This document shows positions 1-5,933 of a DNA stretch of 5,933 bases, one piece after another. The notes beneath the pieces are model-generated. The model saw only the letters and a list, made by a program, of their open reading frames with translations. It was not told where the DNA came from and searched no databases. Source of the DNA: Opitutia bacterium (lineage in GTDB: Bacteria > Verrucomicrobiota > Verrucomicrobiia > Opitutales > Opitutaceae); NCBI GenBank assembly GCA_003157575.1, contig PMKA01000158.1, forward strand, positions 1 through 5,933, written 5' to 3'. The position numbers were made by a program, and so were the translations under genes. Numbering within the stretch: position 1 is the stretch's first letter; the number at the start of each line of letters is the position of its first letter.

Positions 1-1
1 C

Positions 2-2296
2 ACCGCCATCTTCAGCGTCGTCAACGCGCTCCTGCTCCGGCCGCTGCCCTACTACGAGCCTGACCGCCTCGTGCTGGTCGCGGAAAAGACCAACAACGGC
101 GGCTTCGCGAGCTGCGATGGCGGCGTGTTCACCGACTGGGAGAACCAGACGACGCAGCTCGAATCGATCGCGGCGTTGCATCCCGTCAACAAAAACCTCG
201 CGACCGGCGGCGATCCGATCCGGATCAGCGGCGCGGAGGTGTCGGCGCGATTTCTCCACGTGTTGCGGGTCAAACCGATGCTCGGACGCGACTTCACGCC
301 CGCCGACGATGCGCCGGGCGGCGAGCGCCATGTGCTCATCCTCACGCACGAGTTGTGGCAGACCCGTTTTCAGGGCGATGGCGGGATCGTCGGACGCGCG
401 GTGCAGATCGATGCCGAGAGCTATACCGTGATCGGTGTGCTGCCGCCGCGGGCACTGCTCAATCCGAACATCCTGTTCCTCACGCCGGCGACGATCCGCG
501 CCGACGCCTACAAGCTTGTCCGCAACTACAACTACGTCTGCACGGTGATCGGCCGGCTCAAGCCCGGCACCACGCGCGAAAAAGCCACGGCCGAGCTCGT
601 CGCCGCGCGGAAGCCGCTCAACGCGCAATATCCCTCTTTCCGGCAGAACTGGTCGGTCGCCGTGCGTTCGCTGCAGGAGGCGGTCTTCGGCAACCTCCGG
701 CCGTACGTGCTCACCTTGCTGGCCACCGTCGGCGCCGTCCTCCTGATCGCGTGTGTCAACGTCGCCAATCTCCTGCTTGCGAAGGCGGCTGCGCGGCAGG
801 GCGAGATCTCCGTGCGCATCGCGCTGGGTGCATCGACGGGACGGATCGTCCGCCAGTTGCTGACCGAGAGCATGATTCTCGCGCTCGCCGGCGGCCTGGC
901 GGGAATCCTGCTGGGAGCGTGGGCGATCAATCCGCTGGTCGTGTTCACGCGGCTCAACGTCCAGGCGCCCGGCATCGCGGTTGGAATCGACGGCCGGGTG
1001 CTTCTCTTCACCCTCGGCGCGACCTGCCTGACCGGGCTGCTGTTCGGCCTGTTCCCCTCCCTGAGCGCCGCCCGGCCCGACATGAACGAGTGCATCAAGC
1101 AGGGCGTGCGCGGATCGACCTCCGGCTCGCGACGAAAACTCCAGTCGCTGCTCATCGTGGCGGAAACGACGCTGACCGTCGTCCTGCTCGTCTGCGCGGG
1201 TTTGCTGCTTCGCAGCTTCATGAAGGCGTTTAACGCCAATCCCGGCTTCAATCCCGCCAACGTTCTCGTGTTCAATCTCACCCAGCCCGCCAGCAAGGCG
1301 CCGACGATCGAACACCGGCTGCGTTTCGTCCGCGACATCCGCCGCAGCATTGAGCAGGTCCCCGGCGTGGCCTATGTTGGCATCGCCTCGTCGCTGCCGA
1401 TGAACGGCCGGATCGGGTACGGCGATTTCGTCAGCCGCGAAGACCAGCCGCTCACGCGCAACGACCTCAACGCGGGCTTCGATTCCGCCGACGGCGAATT
1501 CTTCCGCGCCGCGGGGATTCCGCTGCTGCGCGGCCGCTTCTTTGTCGAGGCGGACAATGACGCGAAGGCCCCGAAGGTGATGATCGTCAACGAAGCGCTG
1601 GCCCGCCAGCTGTTCCCTGATGAGGATCCGCTCGGACGCCTGCTGCACTTCAAGGATGCGGCGTGGGAGATCGTCGGCGTCGTCGGCAGCGTCCGGCAGT
1701 TCCAGCTCGATGTCGATCCCCAGCCGCAGGTGTATCTGCCGGAGGTTGATTTCCCGTGGACCACGTCCGTTATTGTGCGGACGCACGTGCCGCCCCTCAC
1801 GCTGGCCGCCGACATGCGCCGGGCCGTGCAGGCGGTGGATGCGGAACTTCCGGTCGCCGACCTCACCACGCTCGAGGAGACGGTGAATAATTCGCTGCAA
1901 TACCGTCGGATCATGGTGACGCTTCTGGGGATATTCGCCGCCGTCGCCCTGCTGCTCGCGTGCATCGGCATCTACGGCGTCATGGCCTACGCGGTGTCGC
2001 AGCGCACCCGCGAGCTCGGCATCCGGATCGCGTTGGGCGCGGGCGTGCCGCGCGTGCTCCGGCTCGTGCTCGGCGACGGGCTCAAGCTCGTCGGCCTTGG
2101 CCTCGGCCTCGGCGCAGCCGCCAGTCTTGGCGCCACCCGCCTGCTCGCCAGCCAGCTCTATTCCACGTCGAGCGTCGACCCGCTTGTGTTCTCCCTGGTC
2201 GCAGTCGTCCTCCTCGGCGTCGCGCTTTTCGCGTGCTGGATCCCGGCGCAACGCGCCACGCGCGTAAATCCAGTGGAGGCGCTGCGGGCGGAATGA
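2..2296 (+). CDS. ADOP-type ABC transporter permease (MacB/FtsX, duplicated), 5' end missing
   Basis: Inner-membrane permease of the MacB/FtsX superfamily with two copies of the membrane/periplasmic unit, as in ADOP proteins. The frame is open from base 2 (TAIFSVVNALLLRPLPYYEP) to TGA at 2294, giving 764 residues. The opening peptide is the end of the usual first membrane helix, so probably about 30 residues lie upstream, or more if there is a prefix domain; the GTG at 71 is an internal valine. The first periplasmic core spans about 60-690, with the family stretch YTVIGVLPP near 421-447. Hydrophobic helices lie near 703-780, 870-930 and 1000-1065. A second unit starts with a helix at about 1139-1215, then a second periplasmic core (LLRGRFF, EIVGVVG) and helices near 1911-1996, 2087-2150 and 2180-2250. 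The cytoplasmic coupling motif occurs twice: EISVRIALGAS (about 802-834) and ELGIRIALGAG (about 2009-2041). It ends RVNPVEALRAE, a common ending in this family. No ATP-binding motif is present. Family assignment is firm; the substrate is unknown. Confidence 0.9.
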   Translation, partial: TAIFSVVNALLLRPLPYYEPDRLVLVAEKTNNGGFASCDGGVFTDWENQTTQLESIAALHPVNKNLATGGDPIRISGAEVSARFLHVLRVKPMLGRDFTPADDAPGGERHVLILTHELWQTRFQGDGGIVGRAVQIDAESYTVIGVLPPRALLNPNILFLTPATIRADAYKLVRNYNYVCTVIGRLKPGTTREKATAELVAARKPLNAQYPSFRQNWSVAVRSLQEAVFGNLRPYVLTLLATVGAVLLIACVNVANLLLAKAAARQGEISVRIALGASTGRIVRQLLTESMILALAGGLAGILLGAWAINPLVVFTRLNVQAPGIAVGIDGRVLLFTLGATCLTGLLFGLFPSLSAARPDMNECIKQGVRGSTSGSRRKLQSLLIVAETTLTVVLLVCAGLLLRSFMKAFNANPGFNPANVLVFNLTQPASKAPTIEHRLRFVRDIRRSIEQVPGVAYVGIASSLPMNGRIGYGDFVSREDQPLTRNDLNAGFDSADGEFFRAAGIPLLRGRFFVEADNDAKAPKVMIVNEALARQLFPDEDPLGRLLHFKDAAWEIVGVVGSVRQFQLDVDPQPQVYLPEVDFPWTTSVIVRTHVPPLTLAADMRRAVQAVDAELPVADLTTLEETVNNSLQYRRIMVTLLGIFAAVALLLACIGIYGVMAYAVSQRTRELGIRIALGAGVPRVLRLVLGDGLKLVGLGLGLGAAASLGATRLLASQLYSTSSVDPLVFSLVAVVLLGVALFACWIPAQRATRVNPVEALRAE

Positions 2297-2479
2297 AGGT
2301 GAAGGTGAGAGTTAAAGTGAGAGCGAGAGTTACAGTGGAAGCACCGCCGACAAAACTTTGAGCCCTGCCCTTCCGACCTGATTTGCAGCCCCTGTCATCC
2401 TCATTTTCACCGTCACCGCCTTCAGCTTCGCTCTCACGTTCACGTTCACTTTCCCTTTCACTTTCACTTTCACCTTCAT
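2293..2479. repeat. Imperfect inverted repeat spanning spacer 1, stop codon to start codon
   Basis: Bases 2293-2303 (ATGAAGGTGAA) are a perfect reverse complement of 2469-2479. Extending inwards, 2293-2329 pairs with 2443-2479: 29 of 37 positions are Watson-Crick, and four of the mismatches would be G-U pairs in RNA. The loop is 113 nt. The outer ends of the stem cover the stop codon of permease 1 and the first two bases of the permease 2 start codon, so a folded transcript would bury that start. The stem does not look like an intrinsic terminator: it is AT-mixed, has a very large loop and is not followed by a U-run. The central part, 2342-2393, holds nothing I recognise. Confidence 0.7.
2294..2341. 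repeat. Degenerate hexamer array, 5' arm of spacer 1
   Basis: Eight consecutive 6-bp units fill this stretch: TGAAGG, TGAAGG, TGAGAG, TTAAAG, TGAGAG, CGAGAG, TTACAG, TGGAAG. The first unit contains the stop codon of the upstream permease, so the array starts exactly where coding ends. The strand shown is purine-rich. It is the inverted counterpart of the longer pyrimidine-rich hexamer array at 2394-2480. Unit boundaries are read directly from the sequence; any function is unknown. Confidence 0.8.
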
Positions 2480-2480
2480 G
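2394..2480. repeat. Degenerate hexamer array, 3' arm of spacer 1
   Basis: The cleanest part, 2433-2480, is eight 6-bp units: CTCACG, TTCACG, TTCACT, TTCCCT, TTCACT, TTCACT, TTCACC, TTCATG. Six more degenerate units precede them: GTCATC, CTCATT, TTCACC and GTCACC at 2394-2417, then a 3-bp GCC, then TTCAGC and TTCGCT at 2421-2432. The last unit, TTCATG, supplies the ATG start codon of the downstream permease. The array therefore runs right up to, and into, the coding sequence. It leaves a pyrimidine-rich leader with no Shine-Dalgarno motif. Confidence 0.8.
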
Positions 2481-5012
2481 TTTCCTGATCTCAAGTTCGC
2501 CCTCCGCTCCCTCTCCAAGTCCCCCGGTTTCTCGCTTGTCGCGATCGCAACCCTGGCCGTCGCCATCGGCGTCAACTCCGCGATCTTCTCGCTCGTCAAC
2601 GGTCTGTTCCTGCGTTCGCTGGTGCCGTACAAACCGGCGGAGGTCGTGAACATCTTCACTGCCCGCAAGGCGGCCAACCGCGACTACCGCCAGTTTTCAT
2701 ACCCGGAGTTTGCCGAACTCCGCGAAGCCAATCCGGTCTTCAATGACGTGGCGGCCCTCACCTTCTCCCTGGTCGGAGTTGGGCGCGGCGATGCCATGCG
2801 GCGCAGCTTCGTGTTCTTCGTCTCGGACAACTTCTTCGGGCTCCTCGGCGTCCGGCCGGCCGCCGGTCGCTTCTTCACGACCGCCGAATCGCAGCCGGAT
2901 GCAAATGCTCCTGTCGTTGTCACCAGCCATGCGTTCTGGCAGCGCATGGGAGGCCGCCCGGATTTCATCGGAAGCACCATCCAGATCAACGGACAGCAGT
3001 TTACAGTGATTGGCATCAGTCCGAAGGGATTCACCGGAATCAACGCGGTGATTTCACCGGACCTCTGGCTGCCGCTCGGAACCTATTCCAAGTTCGCAAA
3101 TCCGCTCGCGGAGGGCAGCCCCGACAGCGACCTCACTCGCCCGACCACCTACGCGCTCAATTTGATGGGACGGTTCAATCCCGGCGTCAGCCTCCCGTCG
3201 GCAATCCCCCTGCTCCCCGTGCTCGCCAGGCGCCTCGACGCCCTGCAGCCGCCCGAAGCGGCGACCGCAGGCGCCCGGGAACTGCAGATCCAGGCTCCCT
3301 CCCGTTTCAGCATCAGCACCGAACCGAGCCATGATGGACCCGTCGCGGCGGTCGCCGCCTTCCTGCTCGGCATGGCGGGGGTGGTCCTGCTCATCGCCTG
3401 CCTGAACCTGGCCAATATGTCTCTCGCCCGGGGATTGGCCCGCTCAAAGGAAATCGCGATCCGTCTCTCCCTCGGCGCTCCGCGCTGGCGCATCATCCGG
3501 CTCTTCCTCCTTGAAGGTCTGCTTCTCTCGCTTTGCGGCGGCGCATTGGGCCTGCTGATCGCCCAATGGAGCAACGACCTGCTCGCCGCCTCGCTGAATA
3601 GCGCGTTCCGGGCGATGAACTTCTCCATATCCATCGAGCTCGGTCCCGACGGCCGCGTGCTTGTCGCGACACTCCTGCTCTGTGTGGCGACCACGCTGAT
3701 GTTCTGTCTCGGCCCGGCACTCAAGTCAGTCCGGGGCGATCTGGTGCATGATCTCAAGCTCCAGGCAGGCGAACCCGCCGCCGCAGGCCGGTGGAACCGT
3801 CTTTTCTCCGGGCGCCATTGCCTTGTGATGGCACAGATTTCCCTGTCCCTCGTCCTTCTTTTCACCGGCGGTCTGTTCCTGCGTGGCGCGTTGAACGCCT
3901 CTGGTCTTGACCTCGGATTCAAGCCGGCCGGCTGCGCGGTCGCCGAATTGGATTTCTCCCTCGCCGGCACCCCGGAGGCAACGGCCCGCCAAAAGATGTT
4001 CGCGCTCCTGTCAAGGCTTCAGGGACTGCCCGGCGTGCGCTCCGCCGCGCTCGCGACACGGTTGCCCTACACCAACGTCGACAACACGCGCAGGCTCGCC
4101 CCCGCCGAGGCGGCCCCTGCAACGGGCCCGGATGCAAAACAGTCGGGGACCGAGGGCACCTTCTGCGCAATGACTCCCGGATTGTTCGATGCGATCGGCG
4201 TGCACCTGCTCCGGGGCCGGACCTTCACGCCCGCCGAATCCGAGGACGACCGCGCCCCGGCTGTCGTGATCGTCGACGCGAAGATGGCCGAACTTCTCTT
4301 TCCCAACGGCGATGCTCTCGGCCGGCGCGTTCGGCCGACAGACGGATCGTCCGGTGAGATGGAGATCGTCGGCATCGTGGCAAACCACCGCAACAACCCG
4401 CACGTCGGCGAAATCACACCCCGCCTGTACGTTCCTCTCGCCCGGGGATACAGTCCCGACGTCTTTCTCACGGTTCGATTTGCATCGGAAAACCCCAAAA
4501 GCCTCGGTGCCGCAATGTCCGGATTGCGGCAGGCGCTGAGGGACTTCGATCCCGACCTTCCTGTCCTCAGACTGGTTCTCTTCTCCGACATCGTGGACGG
4601 CAATCTGGATCTCTGGATGATCCGGAGCGGAGCCGTGATGTTCGGCCTCTTCGGTGGAATCGCGCTCGTCCTTTCGGTGGTCGGTGTCTACGGCGTCAAA
4701 GCCTATGCGGTTGCGCGGCGCACGCGCGAGATCGGCATCCGCATGGCCCTTGGGGCGATGCCGACCAACGTATTTGCACTCCTCATGAGACAAGGCCTGC
4801 TCCAAACGGCCGTCGCCGTGTCCCTGGGCTCGGTCCTTTCGTTGCTTCTTGGCAAAGCCCTCTCGTCCCACTTTGTCAGTGTCAGCCCGCACGATCCGCT
4901 CGTCCTCGGCGCCTCCATCGCGCTCCTTGCCGGCTCCGCGCTGCTCGCCTGTTATCTTCCCGCCCGCCGCGCAACAAGGGTCAATCCGACTGAGGCGTTG
5001 AGGGCGGAGTGA
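2478..5012 (+). CDS. ADOP-type ABC transporter permease (MacB/FtsX, duplicated), complete
   Basis: Complete 844-residue inner-membrane permease with the two-unit ADOP layout. The N-terminus MFPDLKFALRSLSKSPGF matches the usual start of this family, followed by a first helix (about residues 18-41). This supports the ATG at 2478 even though no ribosome binding site precedes it. The first MacB-like periplasmic core covers about 50-280 (FTVIGISPKGF near 175-185). Helices follow at about 287-313, 348-364 and 394-418. The second unit has a helix at about 448-472, a second periplasmic core at about 480-710 (HLLRGRTF, EIVGIVA), and helices at about 715-745, 774-795 and 807-825. Coupling motifs are KEIAIRLSLGA (about 324-334) and REIGIRMALGA (about 750-760), the regions that contact an ATPase in MacB-type transporters. 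It ends RVNPTEALRAE, like the upstream gene. The two permeases share the fold but differ clearly in sequence, so they are not a recent tandem duplication. The partner ATPase and substrate are unknown. Confidence 0.93.
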   Translation: MFPDLKFALRSLSKSPGFSLVAIATLAVAIGVNSAIFSLVNGLFLRSLVPYKPAEVVNIFTARKAANRDYRQFSYPEFAELREANPVFNDVAALTFSLVGVGRGDAMRRSFVFFVSDNFFGLLGVRPAAGRFFTTAESQPDANAPVVVTSHAFWQRMGGRPDFIGSTIQINGQQFTVIGISPKGFTGINAVISPDLWLPLGTYSKFANPLAEGSPDSDLTRPTTYALNLMGRFNPGVSLPSAIPLLPVLARRLDALQPPEAATAGARELQIQAPSRFSISTEPSHDGPVAAVAAFLLGMAGVVLLIACLNLANMSLARGLARSKEIAIRLSLGAPRWRIIRLFLLEGLLLSLCGGALGLLIAQWSNDLLAASLNSAFRAMNFSISIELGPDGRVLVATLLLCVATTLMFCLGPALKSVRGDLVHDLKLQAGEPAAAGRWNRLFSGRHCLVMAQISLSLVLLFTGGLFLRGALNASGLDLGFKPAGCAVAELDFSLAGTPEATARQKMFALLSRLQGLPGVRSAALATRLPYTNVDNTRRLAPAEAAPATGPDAKQSGTEGTFCAMTPGLFDAIGVHLLRGRTFTPAESEDDRAPAVVIVDAKMAELLFPNGDALGRRVRPTDGSSGEMEIVGIVANHRNNPHVGEITPRLYVPLARGYSPDVFLTVRFASENPKSLGAAMSGLRQALRDFDPDLPVLRLVLFSDIVDGNLDLWMIRSGAVMFGLFGGIALVLSVVGVYGVKAYAVARRTREIGIRMALGAMPTNVFALLMRQGLLQTAVAVSLGSVLSLLLGKALSSHFVSVSPHDPLVLGASIALLAGSALLACYLPARRATRVNPTEALRAE

Positions 5013-5051
5013 GCAATCAGTAGCGAGCATCGAGCAGTGAGTAGCGAGCAT
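5010..5051. repeat. Degenerate heptamer array, 5' arm of spacer 2
   Basis: Six consecutive 7-bp units: TGAGCAA, TCAGTAG, CGAGCAT, CGAGCAG, TGAGTAG, CGAGCAT (consensus YGAGYAG). The first unit begins with the TGA stop codon of permease 2, so the array starts at the end of coding. A 12-bp exact direct repeat, AGTAGCGAGCAT, occurs at 5019-5030 and 5040-5051, three units apart. The array is the inverted counterpart of the longer one at 5085-5175. Confidence 0.8.
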
Positions 5052-5173
5052 GCCAGACCACCGAATCACCCCCCTGCCCCACGACTGCTCACCGCCCGTA
5101 TCTGACAACTCACTACCCGCTCCTCGCTCCTCGCCATCCACTACCCGCTGCCCACCACCCGCTACTCACTGCT
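5033..5173. repeat. Inverted repeat in spacer 2, perfect 14-bp arms
   Basis: AGCAGTGAGTAGCG at 5033-5046 is the exact reverse complement of 5160-5173, with a 113-nt interval. Neighbouring heptamer units allow other pairing registers. The right arm ends 5 nt before the next start codon. It has no U-tract and the loop is long, so it is a poor intrinsic terminator. The centre between the heptamer arms (5052-5084, C-rich) holds nothing recognisable. Confidence 0.8.
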
Positions 5174-5175
5174 TT
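5085..5175. repeat. Degenerate heptamer array, 3' arm of spacer 2
   Basis: Thirteen consecutive 7-bp units with consensus CTRCYCR, the reverse complement of the upstream arm's consensus. They read CTGCTCA, CCGCCCG, TATCTGA, CAACTCA, CTACCCG, CTCCTCG, CTCCTCG, CCATCCA, CTACCCG, CTGCCCA, CCACCCG, CTACTCA, CTGCTTT. The phase is unbroken across all 91 bp although individual units drift. The array stops 3 nt before the ATG at 5179, leaving no Shine-Dalgarno sequence for that gene. Confidence 0.75.
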
Positions 5176-5178
5176 CCC

Positions 5179-5259
5179 ATGAACTCCCACAAGATCCTAT
5201 CCCTCGCCGCGCTTGGCGCAGTGCTGCTTGCCGCCGTCGCCAACACCTGTGCAAACGCC
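5179..5259 (+). other. Predicted Sec signal peptide of the secreted modular protein
   Basis: Codes for 27 residues with a basic start (H4, K5), a hydrophobic core rich in Leu, Ala and Val, and a final Ala-Asn-Ala that fits the signal peptidase I rule (small residues at -3 and -1). Cys24 sits near the end, but its context VANTC lacks a normal lipobox, so lipoprotein processing is less likely. Confidence 0.8.
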
Positions 5260-5933
5260 CACGACTCATGGTTCGGCAACGACAACTGGAAACGCATCGT
5301 CAGACTGAGCGGCGACTGGAAATTCTCCGTTGGCGACAGCGCTGCCTGGGCCACTCCGGGGTTTGTCGACCAGGAATGGGCGACGATTCACGCCCCGGCC
5401 GAGTGGCAGTCGGAAGGCTACGAAGGCTACAACGGGTACGCGTGGTACCGGAAGACGTTTGTGTTTCCTTCGGGCCACGACCGGGACGAGGTCTACCTCT
5501 CGTTGGGCCGGATCGACGATGTGGACCAGGTGTACCTGAACGGCAAGCTTGTCGGCGGCACCGGACAATTCCCGCCCCATTACGCGTCCGCCTATGACCA
5601 GGCGCGTGTCTACGAGGTCCCTTCCGGTCTCCTCCTGGCGGGACGGGACAACGTTGTCGCTGTCCGCGTCTACGACGGCGGTGGCGTGGGCGGGATCGTC
5701 GAAGGACGTCTGTGCCTTTTCACCACCGCCATTCCCCTGCCCGATGTCGTCCTGAGCGGAACGTGGAAATTCAGCCCGGGCGACAAGGCCGAATGGAAAC
5801 AGGAACACTGCGACGAATCAGATTTCGCCGATATTCCCGTTCCCAGCTACTGGGAGAACGCCGGCTACCCGCAGCTGGACGGCTACGCCTGGTATCGCAA
5901 GACGTTTACCGTCTCGACCCTGCCGTCCGAGAA
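5179..5933 (+). CDS. Secreted protein with tandem GH2/jelly-roll-like galactose-binding-type modules, 3' end missing
   Basis: Open frame from ATG 5179 to the window end, 251 residues without a stop, so the protein continues. Residues 1-27 form a Sec signal peptide: K5, a hydrophobic core at about 6-21, and ANA before a likely cleavage site at 27/28. This signal makes the chosen ATG convincing despite the absent ribosome binding site. Residues 43-184 form one beta-sandwich-type module with features typical of the sugar-binding domain of GH2 enzymes, the beta-galactosidase jelly-roll domain and sialate O-acetylesterases: GDWKF, YAWYRKTF (87-94), RIDDVDQVYLNGKLVG (111-126) and NVVAVRVYDGGGVGG (158-172). 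A second copy begins at residue 192 and repeats the first 52 positions with 26 identities. No catalytic residues are identifiable in the part seen. The missing part could be a glycoside hydrolase, an esterase or a signalling domain, since such modules also occur in sensor proteins. It probably acts outside the cytoplasm on or near carbohydrate. The link to the permeases upstream is unproven. Confidence 0.85.
   Translation, partial: MNSHKILSLAALGAVLLAAVANTCANAHDSWFGNDNWKRIVRLSGDWKFSVGDSAAWATPGFVDQEWATIHAPAEWQSEGYEGYNGYAWYRKTFVFPSGHDRDEVYLSLGRIDDVDQVYLNGKLVGGTGQFPPHYASAYDQARVYEVPSGLLLAGRDNVVAVRVYDGGGVGGIVEGRLCLFTTAIPLPDVVLSGTWKFSPGDKAEWKQEHCDESDFADIPVPSYWENAGYPQLDGYAWYRKTFTVSTLPSE
5305..5907 (+). 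repeat. Internal protein duplication (two sugar-binding-type modules)
   Basis: Residues 43-94 (5305-5460) and 192-243 (5752-5907) of the secreted protein align without gaps: 26 of 52 positions are identical, with a period of 149 residues. Shared landmarks are LSG-WKFS, the Trp at 57/206, W-x3-GY at 76/225, and GYAWYRKTF at 86-94/235-243. The second copy is cut by the window end. Confidence 0.85.

Noticed and set aside
674..680. CAGGAGG Shine-Dalgarno-like sequence
   Set aside because: It lies inside the permease 1 coding frame, and no alternative gene start of merit follows.
355..1233. Second plus-strand open frame overlapping permease 1 in another frame
   Set aside because: Arg/Ala-rich shadow frame with no domain; the overlapping permease frame carries all family motifs.
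532..1350. Minus-strand open frame of 272 codons within permease 1
   Set aside because: The protein is Arg/Ser/Pro-rich with no recognisable domain, antisense to well-conserved FtsX helices and coupling motif. It is explained by GC-rich codon bias.
2293..2479. Intrinsic terminator between the two permeases
   Set aside because: The stem has a 113-nt loop and no U-run follows; the right arm runs into a start codon.
2294..2480. CRISPR array
   Set aside because: Units are 6 bp, contiguous and degenerate, with no spacers between conserved repeats of about 30 bp; the same holds for 5010-5175.
4011..5141. Long minus-strand open frame across the end of permease 2 and into spacer 2
   Set aside because: It lies antisense to a clearly conserved permease, and its predicted start region reads through the heptamer array (repeating MLATHCSMLATDCS). 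This is a typical artefact of GC-rich antisense frames and repeat translation.
5033..5173. Attachment site or terminal inverted repeats of an inserted element in spacer 2
   Set aside because: Only 113 nt lie between the arms, there is no gene inside, and no target-site duplication is visible. The arms are built from heptamer units rather than a unique terminal sequence.

Overview
The window is GC-rich bacterial DNA with high coding density, all genes on the + strand. It holds the 3' part of one ABC-type permease gene, a second complete permease gene, and the 5' part of a gene for a secreted protein with sugar-binding-type folds. Both permeases look like ADOP proteins (acidobacterial duplicated orphan permeases: two MacB-periplasmic-core plus FtsX units in one chain). 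These are abundant in Acidobacteriota, and I also expect them in Opitutaceae-type Verrucomicrobiota. The third gene, with tandem GH2/jelly-roll-like modules behind a Sec signal peptide, fits a polysaccharide-degrading verrucomicrobial or acidobacterial genome. My best guess is Verrucomicrobiota (Opitutaceae-like), but no rRNA or marker gene confirms it.

Layout: 2-2296, permease 1, whose start lies outside the window; 2297-2477, spacer 1; 2478-5012, permease 2, complete; 5013-5178, spacer 2; 5179-5933, secreted protein, running off the window. No ATPase, tRNA, rRNA, IS element or CRISPR array is visible. I found no convincing promoter or intrinsic terminator.

The two spacers are the most unusual part. 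Each is largely made of short degenerate tandem repeats in two oppositely oriented arms. A short arm begins exactly at the stop codon of the upstream gene, and a long arm ends at or within 3 nt of the start codon of the next gene. Spacer 1 uses a 6-bp unit (TGAAGG-like, then TTCACT-like). Spacer 2 uses an unrelated 7-bp unit (YGAGYAG-like, then CTRCTCR-like). The arms are complementary enough to form long hairpins or cruciforms across the whole gap. The start codon of permease 2 is itself the last half of a repeat unit, and neither downstream gene has a Shine-Dalgarno sequence. The same layout with different units in consecutive gaps suggests a shared process that fills gene junctions with inverted arrays, or a shared regulatory or structural role.

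The permeases probably act in the inner membrane with large periplasmic domains. What they move, or whether they transport anything, cannot be told from the sequence. The third gene product is probably exported and binds or acts on carbohydrate, but its catalytic part, if any, lies beyond the window. The sequence does not prove a functional link between it and the permeases.
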